A stretch of DNA of 64,000 nucleotides. It comes from Daphnia pulex (Eukaryota > Arthropoda > Branchiopoda > Diplostraca > Daphniidae). The notes below the pieces were generated by a model that saw only the letters and a program-made list of their open reading frames with translations, was not told the origin of the DNA and ran no database searches. The stretch is taken from NCBI RefSeq assembly GCF_021134715.1, contig NC_060025.1:5766001-5830000 (forward strand). The letters run 5' to 3'. How positions within the stretch are numbered: the first letter of the stretch is position 1; the number at the start of each line of letters is the position of its first letter. This document shows, in pieces, positions 23,480-34,725 of this stretch. Position numbers and translations under genes: made by a program.

Positions 23480-24391
23480 GAGTCGTAGCGAAATTCTTTG
23501 AAATTCTGAAGGAAGTGACAAGCCGGCCCTGCTGGATGGATAGGCCTTGCCCATCCTTCGAGTTGGATTAATGCAGATACATTTCTTGAAAGCCCCAAAC
23601 ATTTTGTCGCTTGTACGGATTGCAGCAAGCATGAACCTCATCTATTATTACTGTATAATCATTCAAGTCATCTAGATCTTAAATTTATCAACTTCGCAAG
23701 AGACAATGGAATTATGTTGTTGACTTTTCCCACTCATTGCTCTCATAAACATCAGCCTCTAGACGTTAGCGATTATGGGCAATTCAAAAATGCGCTAAGG
23801 ACTGCATTTAATGATTTAACGATTGGAGACGATTGGCAAGATCTGAATCCCGGTAGTCGACTTTTGAGTCATCAGAATGCGGAGCTAAGCCAGTAGCTAT
23901 ATGAACGTTCATTCAGCAAATCAAACATCACCTGTGGTTTTTCCAAGTCCGGTTTCTTTCCATTCAAATGTGATCTCTTCTCGGATGAATATTTTTTATC
24001 GTCATTTACTACTGATCGATCCCATGGTCTGGTTCATTTCTTAGAAATAAAGCTCGCTATTAATTTTATTTCTATTTCTATTCTTATTTAAGTTTCCGCC
24101 AGTACCGTTGCTTCAATGGACCTTGCTACAACTTCTGTCAGTGCCGTCTCTTCAATACCAGCCGCAAACCCGAGAATTTTTTCGTCACGAAGGGTCGTCA
24201 TACCTGAAGAAATTAAGCCTTACCACAAGTTAGTTACGATGGAGTGCCAACAGCACATAGAAGAACAACTATTTGAACGCGCATCCTCAGTAGCACACAA
24301 AAAAAATTCTTTGGAGCAGGATCTTCCCAGAAGTAATGCTAAGGATTCTCCTCCTCGTCGCAAGCAAACTAGGAGACCGCTAAGTGACTAA
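23480..24391 (+). pseudogene. Second pogo/Tigger-type transposase remnant, opposite orientation
   Basis: On the plus strand, GWIGLAHPSSWINADTFLES and then HEPHLLLLYNHSSHLDLKF correspond to the second half of a pogo-class DDE domain, followed by NGIMLLTFPTHCSHKHQPL and NITCGFSKSGFFPFK. The residue expected to be the second catalytic aspartate (LLLLDNHSSH in active relatives) is tyrosine here (TAT, 23654-23656). A TAG ends the frame near 23896 between blocks. The final frame (24116-24391) gives a basic tail with VIPEEIKPYHK and PPRRKQTRRPL, as in Tigger C-termini. It is clearly inactive. It faces away from the remnant at 22101-22985 and is not a close copy of it. Confidence 0.75.
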
Positions 24392-26412
24392 GAGAATAGC
24401 GAACCATTGGTCGAGTCCGCCGACGACGTTGACTTAAATTCAGTTGATACTGTCTTTGTCTCCGTCGTTAAGCGTTACAGCTAAGGCTAAGTGACAAATT
24501 TCACGTGGAAGTTGCTCTTAATTATTTTTTAATCTTCCCCAACAACTTGTTTTTGAAAACATGACGACACAAGAGGTGATAATTTTTTCATCAAATTTTG
24601 TACATTTCATTGAACTCATTATAAATTTTCGTTTTAACAGAGGAATACTACAAAAGAAGTTCCTATGTCTAATTTGGGATAAAAAATTCCAAAAATTATC
24701 CTGTTCCTTCAAAAAAAGTAATTAGCAACAAACAAGATCTAAATAATGAATATAAATTAATTATTTTTCTATCTAGAATACTGCACTTGGAGTACCAAAT
24801 GATCTAACTGTTAAAGTAATTGCTACGGGGTAGGCTGTCAAAGCGATTAATGCCATGCCAAGGATCTTATTCTACTTTATAAATGACAAAATGACTGCAA
24901 AAGGGCTGGTAGATACAATTTTTTTCTCTTTTGTTTAATTGGCAGGATTTGTGAATTTGGCGAATCTTGAAAATGTACATAATGTGTTTTTCATTTGCAT
25001 AAATAGATTTCCATACCTCATATCATATAAGGAAAAAAGGTAAAATAATTGCCTCTAAATCTATATATTTTTGTGTGTCCTACATCACATAAATGTAAAG
25101 GTATATACCCTAAAGTGATGTTTAATTTTGTTGTCCCATCCAACCCTGCTCTCCCCTACATATAAGTTTTAAATACATATGTTTTACCTCGTTACTACCC
25201 AAGTGAACCTCTTCTGTCCAAGAAATGACACTGAAACCACCAGAAAGCCTAGAAATAACACATGTGACTTATTCCAATTTCTATGCGTCCAATTGTTTAT
25301 TGCAATTTTTTCCCCAAATACAGCAAGGCTGTCCACCTTAACATTTAAAGACTTTAAGAAACTCTCTTATTAGACGAGGATAACTGTGATGTGCTGGAAA
25401 TCTGTAATTTTTCTCTAGTTTTGAATTTTGTTGTTGTTCTGGAGACCATTTCCTCACTGCTGACCAACCAAGAGAAGCAGCTTTTGGAGATGTACTATTG
25501 AATTGTCATTGGGAACTGGTTTTCCAAAAGCACAACCAGCGTTCTTGATCCTTTTATTCTAAAGACCATGAAGCTGATGATAATTCGTTTAAATATTTTT
25601 TCTCAATAATTTGTTTCGTTGGCAATGTGCAGTAAAATTTCATTAGAGGAAGAGAGAAAGATTTTTTACGTTTGAAATATTATTAAATCAAAATTGAAAC
25701 ATGGCAGTGAACTTTTCAATCATTTTCCCAAAATCCATTTCCAGACTAGCAAATAAGGGTTTTCAAAGCTCACATTGACAAGCACAATGTTGTAAACTTA
25801 ATTGTTTAACTTGTGAGTCTCTCGTCGAGAAGAAGTGGTTAAATGGGTTTGGGCATACCTGTTTAGAATGTATACCAGTTTTTGCTTCTCAGTTGCACAT
25901 GAAATTCAAGAAAAAAACATTAAAGTAATGCAAACATTACTTACTCATCATATCAGATCTGCCTTTAAGAAACATTTTCTTTCAAGTTGACTTATACAAT
26001 GTGTAACTTGAATCGCCTAGATGATCATCACCTGTGAATCCATAGGGGGATAAGATATGTAAAATTTTGTAGTCCCTCTTGTCTAAAATACTCATTAACT
26101 TGAAAATAAGCAAAACTAAAAACCGTTATTCGATAGTTACTTACTGGTAGGTAAAAGGTGCACCAGCCTTCAATGTGGCAGGGAAGCCAGGCATGGTTTG
26201 AATTCAAAATTTGTAAGCTTCCATTGGGCTCAAAACAATATCAGCATACAACTCAGCAAAGGTTGATGCACCCAAGTAATAAAACTACGCGACAGTTAAT
26301 TTATTGGAATTTAACTAGCCGACTTTATATTATAAAGCTGGCAACATTTTTCGTCTCCTCGGCATACATTTTCAATTGCTTGAAACGAACAGTTTATCAC
26401 GTCAAATTTTTC
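24392..26412. other. A/T-rich stretch without a gene
   Basis: No supported coding frame or recognisable element on either strand. A 98-codon frame at 26158-26454 overlaps the leader of the tandem array and has no domain. Some of this interval may be remains of mobile elements too decayed to name. Confidence 0.45.
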
Positions 26413-26541
26413 CACTTGAAAGCGTATCTTACTAAATCTACAACATCTCTTTAACTAAACAAAGGTATTAAAAAATTTATTTTATATAATATTATTTTAT
26501 TTATTTTAACAGCTCTTTTCTATAAATGATCCACATCTAAG

Positions 26542-26990
26542 ATGGATCAGAACGTTGAAAATGGAGGAAACAATGGAGTACAAGATTTTGTACAAAATGT
26601 AAGTGTTTATTAGTTTAAGTTTTTTAGTTTAAGTATATGTTTTAATCAAATCTTATTATATTTAGGTTCGACGGATTCCAGCTAATCTGGCCGTAAATTC
26701 CATCGCTGTTGGATTCGCGTTAAAAGCGTTCAAGCTTCTCGAATTTTTTTGGATTTTGGTGCTGCTACCTTGAGAAAAATGGCTATGCACTAGCGTCGAT
26801 GATTTTTGTCTTCATGATCATTCAAGTTATACTGGCTTGTTTCATGGTGCGGCTAAATTTGGAAAACGTCAACAACATTGGGCGTTTTAAGTTTCTTTCA
26901 TTTTTGATGACACTTGTTGCTGCCATTTGACTAATTTTGATTGCAACAAAGACTTATCGATTGTGTATCGATAAATATCACGATAAATAA
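26542..26990 (+). pseudogene. Array copy A, broken membrane-protein gene
   Basis: Exon 1 is 26542-26598 (19 codons, starting MDQNVENGGNNGV) with donor GTAAGT. Exon 2 starts at 26666 with RRIPANLAVNSIAVGFALKA. An indel just after this shifts the frame to a TGA at 26771-26773. In the other frame the body is still readable: a membrane segment ASMIFVFMIIQVILACFMV, the loop RLNLENVNNIGRF, and a second membrane segment with a TGA at 26928-26930. The apparent ancestral stop is at 26988-26990. The ancestor was therefore a protein of about 130 residues with two membrane helices. The family is not recognised. Confidence 0.65.
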
Positions 26991-27003
26991 AGATCATCTT
27001 ATA

Positions 27004-27433
27004 ATGGCAACCGAAAATGTGGTAAGTTAATACAAAAAATTATTTGGTAGTTTGTTATTTACATGTGATTAAAAAACAGGAATCGTCCAAGTCCAACCCA
27101 GCAAATCTTACCAACCCGAACAATGGCGATGTTGAACAGGGCCACGTTGAAACTCCAACAAAGGTGAGTGCAAGTTAAATTTTCCACCAATTTATATAAT
27201 AATTATTTTCTATATAGACCAAGAAACCAGTGGATGCTAACATACCTATTAATGCAATGGTAATGGGCTATGTAGCTAAAGCGTTTGGAGATCTGCCGAA
27301 AATTGCATTTAATCTCATGCGACCGAACTTGACGAAGAATGCCACGGCTCTAATAACCTGTTTGCTACTTATCTCCCTCCTTTTCCAAATATTTATTATT
27401 ATTATCATTATGTGTATCATTACATTATTATAG
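27004..27433 (+). CDS. Array copy B, intact 105-residue tail-anchored membrane protein
   Basis: Exons are 27004-27021, 27080-27163 and 27218-27433. All introns are phase 0 with GTAAGT, GTGAGT and AG borders; the coding length is 318 nt. The N-terminal two thirds is hydrophilic (MATENVESSKSNPANLTN, then an acidic/Thr segment). ANIPINAMVMGYVAKAF resembles the NSIAVGFALKAF motif of the other copies, which ties it to the family. The C-terminus (about residues 80-105) is one long hydrophobic helix rich in Ile/Leu (LLISLLFQIFIIIIIMCII), ending two residues before the stop, so a tail-anchored or single-pass protein is likely. It starts only 13 bp after copy A ends and shows no leader of its own, so it may be transcribed from the promoter of copy A. 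Function is unknown. Confidence 0.6.
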
Positions 27434-27585
27434 ACCACGTTGAATTTCATTCACTTAGAAGCTTAAACTAATCTTATAATATCTACAACATCTGTTTGCG
27501 TATAAATAAAGAAAAAGTATTAAAAATTAAATAATTTATACTCTACATAATAATAACTTTTTTTTTAATTTACAGGAGATTTAAT

Positions 27586-27757
27586 ATGGATGCTAACGCT
27601 CATAACAATGGAGTACCGTTGCTGGTTCAAAACGTAAGTGTTCATTGGTTTTATTTAAAATATTTGAATGTAATCAAACGGTTAAACAAATTATTTTTAG
27701 GCACGACCGATACCCGTTAATCTGGAGGTGAATTCAATTGCTATCGGGTTGCTTTGA
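27586..27757 (+). pseudogene. Array copy C, truncated
   Basis: Exon 1 is 27586-27633 (16 codons, MDANAHNNGVPLLVQN) with donor GTAAGT. Exon 2 starts at 27701 with ARPIPVNLEVNSIAIG and hits TGA at 27755-27757. The rest of the body is absent; the leader of copy D follows within about 40 bp. This looks like an internal deletion between units. Confidence 0.65.
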
Positions 27758-27941
27758 AAGTCTTAGAACCGAATTTCTTTCTTCTTTGGAGTCGAATTTC
27801 TTTCACTTAAAAGCTTAACGATATCTTACAATACCTACAACATCTGTTTAACTAAACGAAAAAGTATTAAAAAAGTTATATAATATAATAATATGTTATA
27901 TACTATAACAAATTTTTTTCAAAAATTATAGGACATTTAAA

Positions 27942-28405
27942 ATGAATGCGAACGTTGAAAACGGTGGTAACAATGCAGTACCGGAGTTGATTCAAAATTT
28001 ACGTGTTTATTGGTTTGAGTTTAAATATTTATATGTTTTAACCAAATCTAATTATATTTAGGCCCGACCGATACCAGTTAATCTGGCGGCAAATTCAATC
28101 GCTGTCGGATTCGCGTTGAAAGCTTTAGAGCCAGCGTCTCGACTTTTCCTGGATTTTGGTGCTGTTACATTGAGAAACAGCGGATATGCCTATCGTCAAT
28201 GATCTTTGTCTTTATGTTGATTTAAGTTCTACTAGCTTGTTGCATGGTGCGCTTAAATCTGGAAAATGTAATTAACATTGGTCGTTTTAGGTTCTGGTCT
28301 TTCTTGATGACACTTTTTGCCTCTATTTCGCTCATTTTGATCTTAACCAAGACCTTGATGCAAGAAGGCAATCGATTTTATTTGGCTAAATCCCTTCAAC
28401 CTTAA
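27942..28405 (+). pseudogene. Array copy D, broken membrane-protein gene
   Basis: The ATG is at 27942 (MNANVENGGNNAVPELIQN). The donor that reads GTAAGT in copies A and C is TTACGT here, so the first intron cannot be removed normally. The second exon (from about 28062) reads ARPIPVNLAANSIAVGFALK and then EPASRLFLDFGAVTLRN, followed by a frameshift near 28195 and a TAA in the first membrane helix. The C-terminal half, including NLENVINIGRFRFWSFL and the second helix, continues to a TAA at 28403-28405. It preserves the most complete view of the ancestral protein. Confidence 0.65.
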
Positions 28406-29729
28406 CTTTGTCTAATATTATCTCTGACGTAATAAGCATTTGCATTATTCTATGGTCGAAATTTAAAACAAATGAATTTACGAAACGAATTAAAAACGAA
28501 TTTTATCAACTGTGTACCAGTTAAAGTCAATTGCGAATATATTAGACTTAATTCGGGTGACTGATTCTTATTCCCGACACTTGGTATATTATGCAAACTA
28601 TTCAGAAATCGCAAAAGCTTGCATTCATTAAGACCAAAATTCAGAGCAAGGTAACATGTGGCTTACATTTTGACAGCGAAAGGGGTGTTTTTTTCTCGAC
28701 GCCGAAAGCAAACTGAGTACAGGAGTGAGAACAAAATGGACAAAAATCCTGGGTTTCGGCACCAAAATGTGACTCACTGGTTTCGCACGGAATAAGTAAA
28801 TAACTTGAAAGAACTAGTTTCTATGTGGTAGCCGGTATATTTCGACTGAGCCTTCATTCCTATAGCCAGAAACATATATGTACAACTGCCCGACCCACGA
28901 AACGTTGGAGCCCGCCGTCCTTTCCTCACAGCCCGGTTGTCTCCCTGGTGTACGTCTAGTTCATCACAGCGGCCATCCCCACCTCTGATTCGTTGCTGTC
29001 GAAATCTCTAAAAAACGACGAATGGGAAGAGTTTCTTTACGGTAAGCTGGCCGACGCTACAGGGAATGCGCAAACGCTTGAATATAGGGATCTAGTTGCC
29101 GTTGTGGGGGCTCCGTTACGCAACGATAACGCCAGCCGACGCCTGGTCGAGCACATTGCAACTCTTCTGGCCCTAAATATACTGTCGATATGATTTTTTA
29201 GCACTGTCTGCGTATTCTTCGTTGACTGATTCTTCACGGTCGACTCCAGCCGGTCGACTCCTTCCCACGGCATGGTCGGGCTAGAATTCGAACGATATAC
29301 TTATAACATGGAAGATCACAGCTTTAACCATTATACCAAAGAAGCTATAATTGTTTGAAAAATATCTTGATGTATAAAATATTTTGGTAATGCAAGTGAA
29401 AGTTTGGACTTTAACTTTCACTCAAAACTAATTTGAGAGAAAACTCCTCTTCCATTTTTATTCCAAGTTATTAATCCCATGTTACATTAAGAAGCGGATC
29501 ACATTAGACATTGTATTTGTCTGTCTGGTGACCGTTACATTATATTTATTATTTCAACACAGATAGACACACACAAATGCAATTGTCATTTGTTTCCAGT
29601 AAGTTACTTTTTTTTTTTACTTTCGTTTTCTTAGGTGTACAACCACATTAAACGTTAATCTAGCGAAAGAAATCGAACAACACAATATTTATAAGAAGGA
29701 TAGGGGTGATGTTGGAAGCTAAATAGGAG
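28406..29729. other. Mostly unassigned; one protein-like frame
   Basis: Largely without signal. A 66-codon frame at 28993-29193 has balanced composition and includes AQTLEYRDLVAVVG and RRLVEHIATLLALN. The first part is reminiscent of the C-terminal helix of CHRAC/POLE4-type histone-fold proteins (YxDLAxVV), but I see no start, splice partner or full fold, so it is noted and not called. Confidence 0.35.
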
Positions 29730-29897
29730 TTAGATTGTTGACACGGATGCAAAAGTCTGGGTCTCCGTCAACGGACTTAATTGGTAGCCACTTGGCGTGG
29801 GCAGCACGATACTTGCGTGGTATTGCGGCAGACTGTTTGCTACCGTCGACATGGAAGAAATCTTGGCCGTTGTCGCCGATCCATTAAGATTGTGGTG
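29730..29897 (-). CDS. Possible terminal coding exon of an unidentified gene
   Basis: On the minus strand an acceptor (TTGTTGTTGCAG) ends at about 29898 and is followed by an open, unbiased frame of about 56 codons ending in TAG. It begins HHHNLNGSATTAKISSM and ends PLTETQTFASVSTI. The His/Ser/Thr/Pro-rich composition resembles C-termini of transcription regulators. No upstream exon could be found between 29.9 and 31 kb, so this may be an isolated fragment. I do not recognise the protein. Confidence 0.3.
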   Translation of the reverse strand, partial: HHNLNGSATTAKISSMSTVANSLPQYHASIVLPTPSGYQLSPLTETQTFASVSTI

Positions 29898-29912
29898 ATG
29901 CTGCAACAACAA

Positions 29913-30645
29913 ATAATCCTTACCTTCTCTCCTTTTCCCCGTATTAACAATAACAACCTATAAGAAACAATAGACCTCGGCAGCGTCATCTGTCGTATCT
30001 GTCCCTACACGCTGGTCTAAATGGATTCTGCATGTTATATTACAAAGAAAAAGATTGTCCCCGCTTAGCAACGTGATTTCATGTTGTTCATTTTTCCTTT
30101 TTACAGGCTATCTGAGTCTAGCTGCATCCTTACACAATGTTGCCTTTTTTTAACGGATTTTTTTAAAGAGACATTGTCTTTGAACTTCTTTGGCCAGTTC
30201 CTTCAAAGCCGTCAATGCAATTGTTAAGGAAAGATGAGGCCTCACTACACAGAAGGTGAAGAGGGAATTGTACTCGATGGCAAGGAGACTTCTGTTTTGA
30301 AGTCGGTTGTCATGACATTTTGTTTTGACAATTGTCTTCTGCTTGTTTCATTATGTCAATAAGGGAGTGTCAGTCAGCAAGGTTTACAACAAAAAGAAAC
30401 GTTGGGCAGACGACAACACTGTCTGCCGTCATGGAAGCAGATTTTCCATCACTTTAACACAGGGCAGTTTTTTTTTAAACTTGCAATCCTGACCATGGAG
30501 TGTAATTCCCTAAATCTGGCATCTTTCAGTGGGGGGGGGGGGGGGTACGAGTGTTCAATTTATTCTGCAAGGGATTATGGAGCGTTGTCTCTCTTTTCTC
30601 ATCCTCCTTTCTATTACTAACTTAACTAACTTAACGTCATGATAA
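29913..30645. other. Unassigned stretch with a G15 run
   Basis: No gene seen. Fifteen consecutive G at 30531-30545 are the only marked feature. Confidence 0.5.
30531..30545. repeat. Homopolymer G15
   Basis: Fifteen consecutive G. Such runs can form G-quadruplexes and are also often miscounted in assemblies. Confidence 0.85.
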
Positions 30646-30649
30646 ATTT

Positions 30650-32870
30650 GACCATCCAGGGTCTACATAGCCTTCACTGCGTTTTCTCTTTCCTTGAAAT
30701 TGACAAAACCATAACGCCTTCTCATTTCGATGCTTTCAATTAGTTTAAATTCCTCAAATATAGTCTTTAATTTTTGGGGGTCAATTCATTCGAATTAGTT
30801 TTCATAAGGCACTAGGAAAGACAGTGTCATTAGCTGTGGTTTTTTTTAAATTTTCCTTGCGGTCTTGCTCAACTCTTACGAAAAATTCTTCTCCTATTTG
30901 ATAGACACACAGTTGTTTTTCTTATTGCTTCTTATTACGGTGCAGCCACTTCTTTTCCATTTTTTTCTAGCTCTTTCTGCATTGCCTTCAATACTTTTTC
31001 TTTTTCAATTCTTTCTCTTGCTTTTTTCTCTTTATCGCCTTCTGTTGCTTTTTTCTCTAGATTCTTTTCCTTTTCTTCTGCTTTTCTTTTTAGCCAATTT
31101 TCTGCTTCTTCTTTCCCTTCTACAAGGTGGCTCACATCCGCGTCATTAACTTATGACATGAGAAAATCTAACTCCAATTCTTCTTCTTCTTAAAATACTT
31201 ATTCATTCCTATCACAATTAGCAATTTTTTTTTAAATTAGATTGCATTTGTGTACTCGAGTATGTGCGTAAGTTGTACTAATGCAGGTAGACGAAACCAA
31301 TTAGCCACGGTCGACCCCGTTTAGGTTCGTAGTAAATAAAACGATTTGTGTTTTTAAGATAAGCACCACACAATGATTCAATTTTTGTGGTTTTATCGTC
31401 TGCTATCGTAACGGTATCTATAACTATGAGTTACTTTACTTTTGTCTTCATTGTCTGAATTTGTTGCCGTACATTAAGGAGACGGTGAAATTTATCGCGA
31501 TTATAGATCCACAGTGATGCTTTGATGCAATAATTGGTCTTTAAGTCGCTCATACATTATGTAAAATAGTAGAATATAGATGTAGGTGAAAAATAAACAA
31601 TGATGTTGGTTTGACACAGTGTTTACAGATTCATTTACATGTAGTTTGAAGCATGAATTAGTCTAGCGGCGCCCTTAGTAAGTTAAAAACCCTCCGTACA
31701 AACCATTTAAGTGAAGGTATCCGCACAAAAATAAACAAACTTTCGACATTATATTCTTAACCATAAAGCCAAAAAGCCCTTGCCGTCCACTGTCGCAATT
31801 TTGTTCCGGACGATCAATGAAAGTAAAAAAAATCGCATCTAACAACCTGACATTGAAATTGCTGAAATTTTGAGTATGAAATCGGCTTCACCATTTAAAT
31901 TTAGCAAAAGAAAGTGACGGATTAAATAGTCTAAATCTAAAACTAGTTAACGGGGATTCTTAGATATGAAAATAACGAAGTAAAAACAAAATAGAAAAAT
32001 TTTGTACTTAACTTATTTATTTGGGTTGTCCAATTGAACATCAAAATTTACGCCAAGGTATGTTTAACTATTCAGGATCCACTTTAAGCCCTTAATGCAT
32101 CCTGTCTGTCTTCAAAAGTCACAAAAGCATAATTTCCTTGCATTTCGATGGTTTCAATTTGTGTCGTTGTCGGTGTGTCCAAACTCCTCAAAAATTGCCC
32201 TCAATGTTTTCTTTGTCATTTCTCTCGTTATGTATTGCACACGGAGAACTTTGACCTGAATTCGAACAAAGATAAATGTCAATGGATGTTTATCCTATAA
32301 ATTGGAAAATGAATAAAACATTAATTAAATCTTAATTTCGACAATGGATTGACATAAGGTTTTAGGTTAAAGTCCAATTTATTAACGCAGTGGCTTCGCT
32401 TGTTTCTCCTAGTGGTCTTTCATCTCTGTCCTCATTGACAGATTCCATGCCTTGAGCTCTGTCATTTTGTCTACTATGTGCAAAATGAAAATTAGAGTCA
32501 TTAATACATTGTAATGACATTCACAGTCAACACAAACTTGGATATTTACATTAAATTTAAAAATTAAGCTCAGATTTTTCTAAGACATGTTCTGTATTTG
32601 AATTGAGAAAGTGATTCAACACCGCTAATGCATCATCCCCAGCTATATATTTCAACGCAACTAATATATCGTGGCTCATTTCACTGCGTACCATCCCTGC
32701 AAGCCAATACGGTAATTTTAAGTGTAAATTATTCCAATAATTTTGAAACGAACACGAAACCTATTTGATAAATGTCCTCAAAGTTCTCCTTTTCTTTTCG
32801 TTCAAGTCCAAGTGTAGTCGACAAAAAAGAATGCTCCAATTTTACCATTGCTCCATGTAACATTAGCGAA
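30650..32870 (-). pseudogene. hnRNP R/Q (Syncrip)-like gene fragments, decayed
   Basis: Minus-strand blocks appear in order. 32870-32770 encodes RKEKENFEDIYQ. 32697-32570 follows an acceptor TTGCAG and encodes MVRSEMSHDILVALKYIAGD and then DALAVLNHFLNSNTEHVLEK. Together these resemble the N-terminal acidic NURR domain of Syncrip/hnRNP R. 32257-32080 follows an acceptor AATTCAG and encodes VKVLRVQYITREMTKKTLRA, a frameshift, then IETIEMQGNYAFVTFEDRQD, which is RRM-like (RNP1 form YAFVTF) and closest to RRM3 of that family. 30780-30650 encodes a second similar RRM end, IESIEMRRRYGFVNFKEREN, with a TAG after AVKAM. A Lys/Glu-rich frame lies between at 31135-30935. RRM1 and RRM2 are missing and frames are broken, so this is a partial, dead duplicate. 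The identification is by eye and moderately sure. Confidence 0.45.
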
Positions 32871-32999
32871 ATAGCAGATACGAGATGTCACATTTTTTAA
32901 TATTGCCTGGGCTCTTCTGTAGACAAATAAAGAAAAAATTTAAAAAAACACTTTGTCTTAATATAATTGATACAAATTTCGTCAATAACAAGTTTCCCG

Positions 33000-33545
33000 A
33001 GGATTTAAAAAAATATTCTATCAACCATGTCATATGCTTTTTTGTAATCTAGACCCATAATTGCTGCTCCTGTTTTTTTTACCTGTTTAGTTGTTATGTC
33101 TCTTCTTTTTTTTCTAAAGTGTTTTTTTTGATGAAAAATGTTCTATGATGTTTTAATTTGTTAGAAGGTTTTGGCCTTTAGGTTATGTCTCTATTTTGGA
33201 TTCCTCCCGTCTGTTCTTCACTAATAATGTATGGTAATATATTCTTGGGGCTAATAGTTAAAATTTTTGCTAAAAATTTATAGACAGAACATGATAGGCT
33301 TATTGGTCTCCAGTTTCCTTCTTTTGCCCTGCTTCCTCCTTTGTGTAATAGTGTGATAATTTCTATTGATTGTGTCTTACTGAGGTTTTGAAATTTTAAG
33401 ATGTATGTGTAAATGCTTGTGATTTCTTGTTTTAAAAATGGCAGTCTTTTTATAAAATTCTATGGGTAGACCATCTACTCCTGGGGATTTTCCGTATTAA
33501 AGTGAATTTATTGCATCCCACACTTCTTCTTTGGTAAGATTTTTT
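33000..33545 (-). mobile_element. LINE (non-LTR) reverse transcriptase fragment
   Basis: Minus-strand readings across three frames give TKEEVWDAINSL, YGKSPGVDGLPIEFYKK, IEIITLLHKGGSRAKEGNWR with PISL, and AAIMGLDYKKAYDMVDR. These are ordered blocks of a non-LTR reverse transcriptase up to the region just before the catalytic YxDD block. Frameshifts and stops make it inactive. Confidence 0.75.
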
Positions 33546-34725
33546 GAAAAGTTTTCGTTCGTTCAATGCACTTATATGACCTTCATTATAGTGCATTGAC
33601 ATTTTTTGATGATCCTAATGATTCTCTTATTATCACAGAATAAGAATACAAGCCCTGTATGGTCTCTGTATGGGAATTGGATCTCAACTGTCCAAGATTC
33701 AAGTTAACTTTTCCTAAGTTTACGAATGATGTGATTTTAATTTACTACCACTGCTTTCTTTAATATTTGTGTCGTTCTAAATTCTATCAACCATGTTCTA
33801 ATTGTTATGAAAACAGAAAAAAATTATAAATTGTAAAAAGTATACCAGGTTGGTTCATTGTCGTAAATACATATTGTTTTTTTTTTTGTTTTTCGTTATT
33901 TTTAAATAAGAAAAGAAATCAGTTGTTACACAATGTTGATAGGTTTTGTTCCGCCATTCCCGCAGGGCGCCTCGCATCCTTCTGACTTAACACTGTATTT
34001 CCCCTCCCCCGTTTTCATGAAGGGTGCCAAATGAAAATCGCGAGGAGAGTATTTATTTTTTTTCCGATTTCATTGAAATTTGGTACAGTTTATGGGAACA
34101 TATAACTACAAATACCGTGAAAAGGAAAAAATAAATGTACATTGGTTAATTTTATAGGATTTTTAAAGAAAATTTTGGGGTCCAAAAAACAGGTTTTTTA
34201 AGTGGTGGGGTATGAACAATTTTAATCGTTAGTTATAGTTCGTTAGTTAGTTAATACAATTCTTTTCATTCAGACTTTGGATTTTGATTTGTTTTCAGGA
34301 AACACCATCCAATTCTAAAGGCCATCAAAAAAGAAAAAAAAACCTAAAAGTGGGACAGACGAGGGTAGCCGCATCAGTCATTAACTGTTTAGAAGCATTA
34401 TTGCTTCTGTCTGGCATTTTTATCCTTAATCCACTTTACCTTAAAAAAGGTTGGGTGAGAGCTGCAAGCATCCAGGAATCCTGTATTGTAAAATCGAATA
34501 AGTGCCTAAATCTAAAAAATCAATAGTAGCTATTGGAATAATAAGATGCAACTGGAAATATCAACACTTTTGTGGTTGGATAGGAAGGAGCCTAAACTGT
34601 CATAAGATGATTTTCATATCGTTGGACGGGGAGTACAAAGTGCTACGTCTGGTAAGTGCACGAATATAAAACAGATAAACAAGACAAAAATATAGTTGTT
34701 AATAATGTTTATAACTAACCAGAGG
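33546..34725. other. Unassigned A/T-rich stretch
   Basis: No recognised element. An 80-codon frame at 34284-34526 has no domain or start context and is not called. Confidence 0.45.

Larger units (their letters stand above)
26413..28405 (+). repeat. Tandem array of a small membrane-protein gene family
   Basis: Four units lie in the same orientation. Three share a leader close to CTACAACATCTGTTTAACTA followed by AAAGTATTAAAAA (about 26440, 27482 and 27828). They then have a short first exon (MD/N-A/Q-N-V/A.. NNGV..QN) and a second exon starting with RPIP(V/A)NLxxNSIA(V/I)G. The second unit (27004-27433) is the only intact one and is more diverged. The array therefore grew by local duplication, and most units later broke. 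Confidence 0.7.

Noticed and set aside
30865..31149. 94-codon plus-strand frame looking like a multi-span membrane protein
   Set aside because: It is the antisense of a Lys/Glu-rich stretch; pyrimidine-rich DNA gives Leu/Phe runs by codon composition alone.
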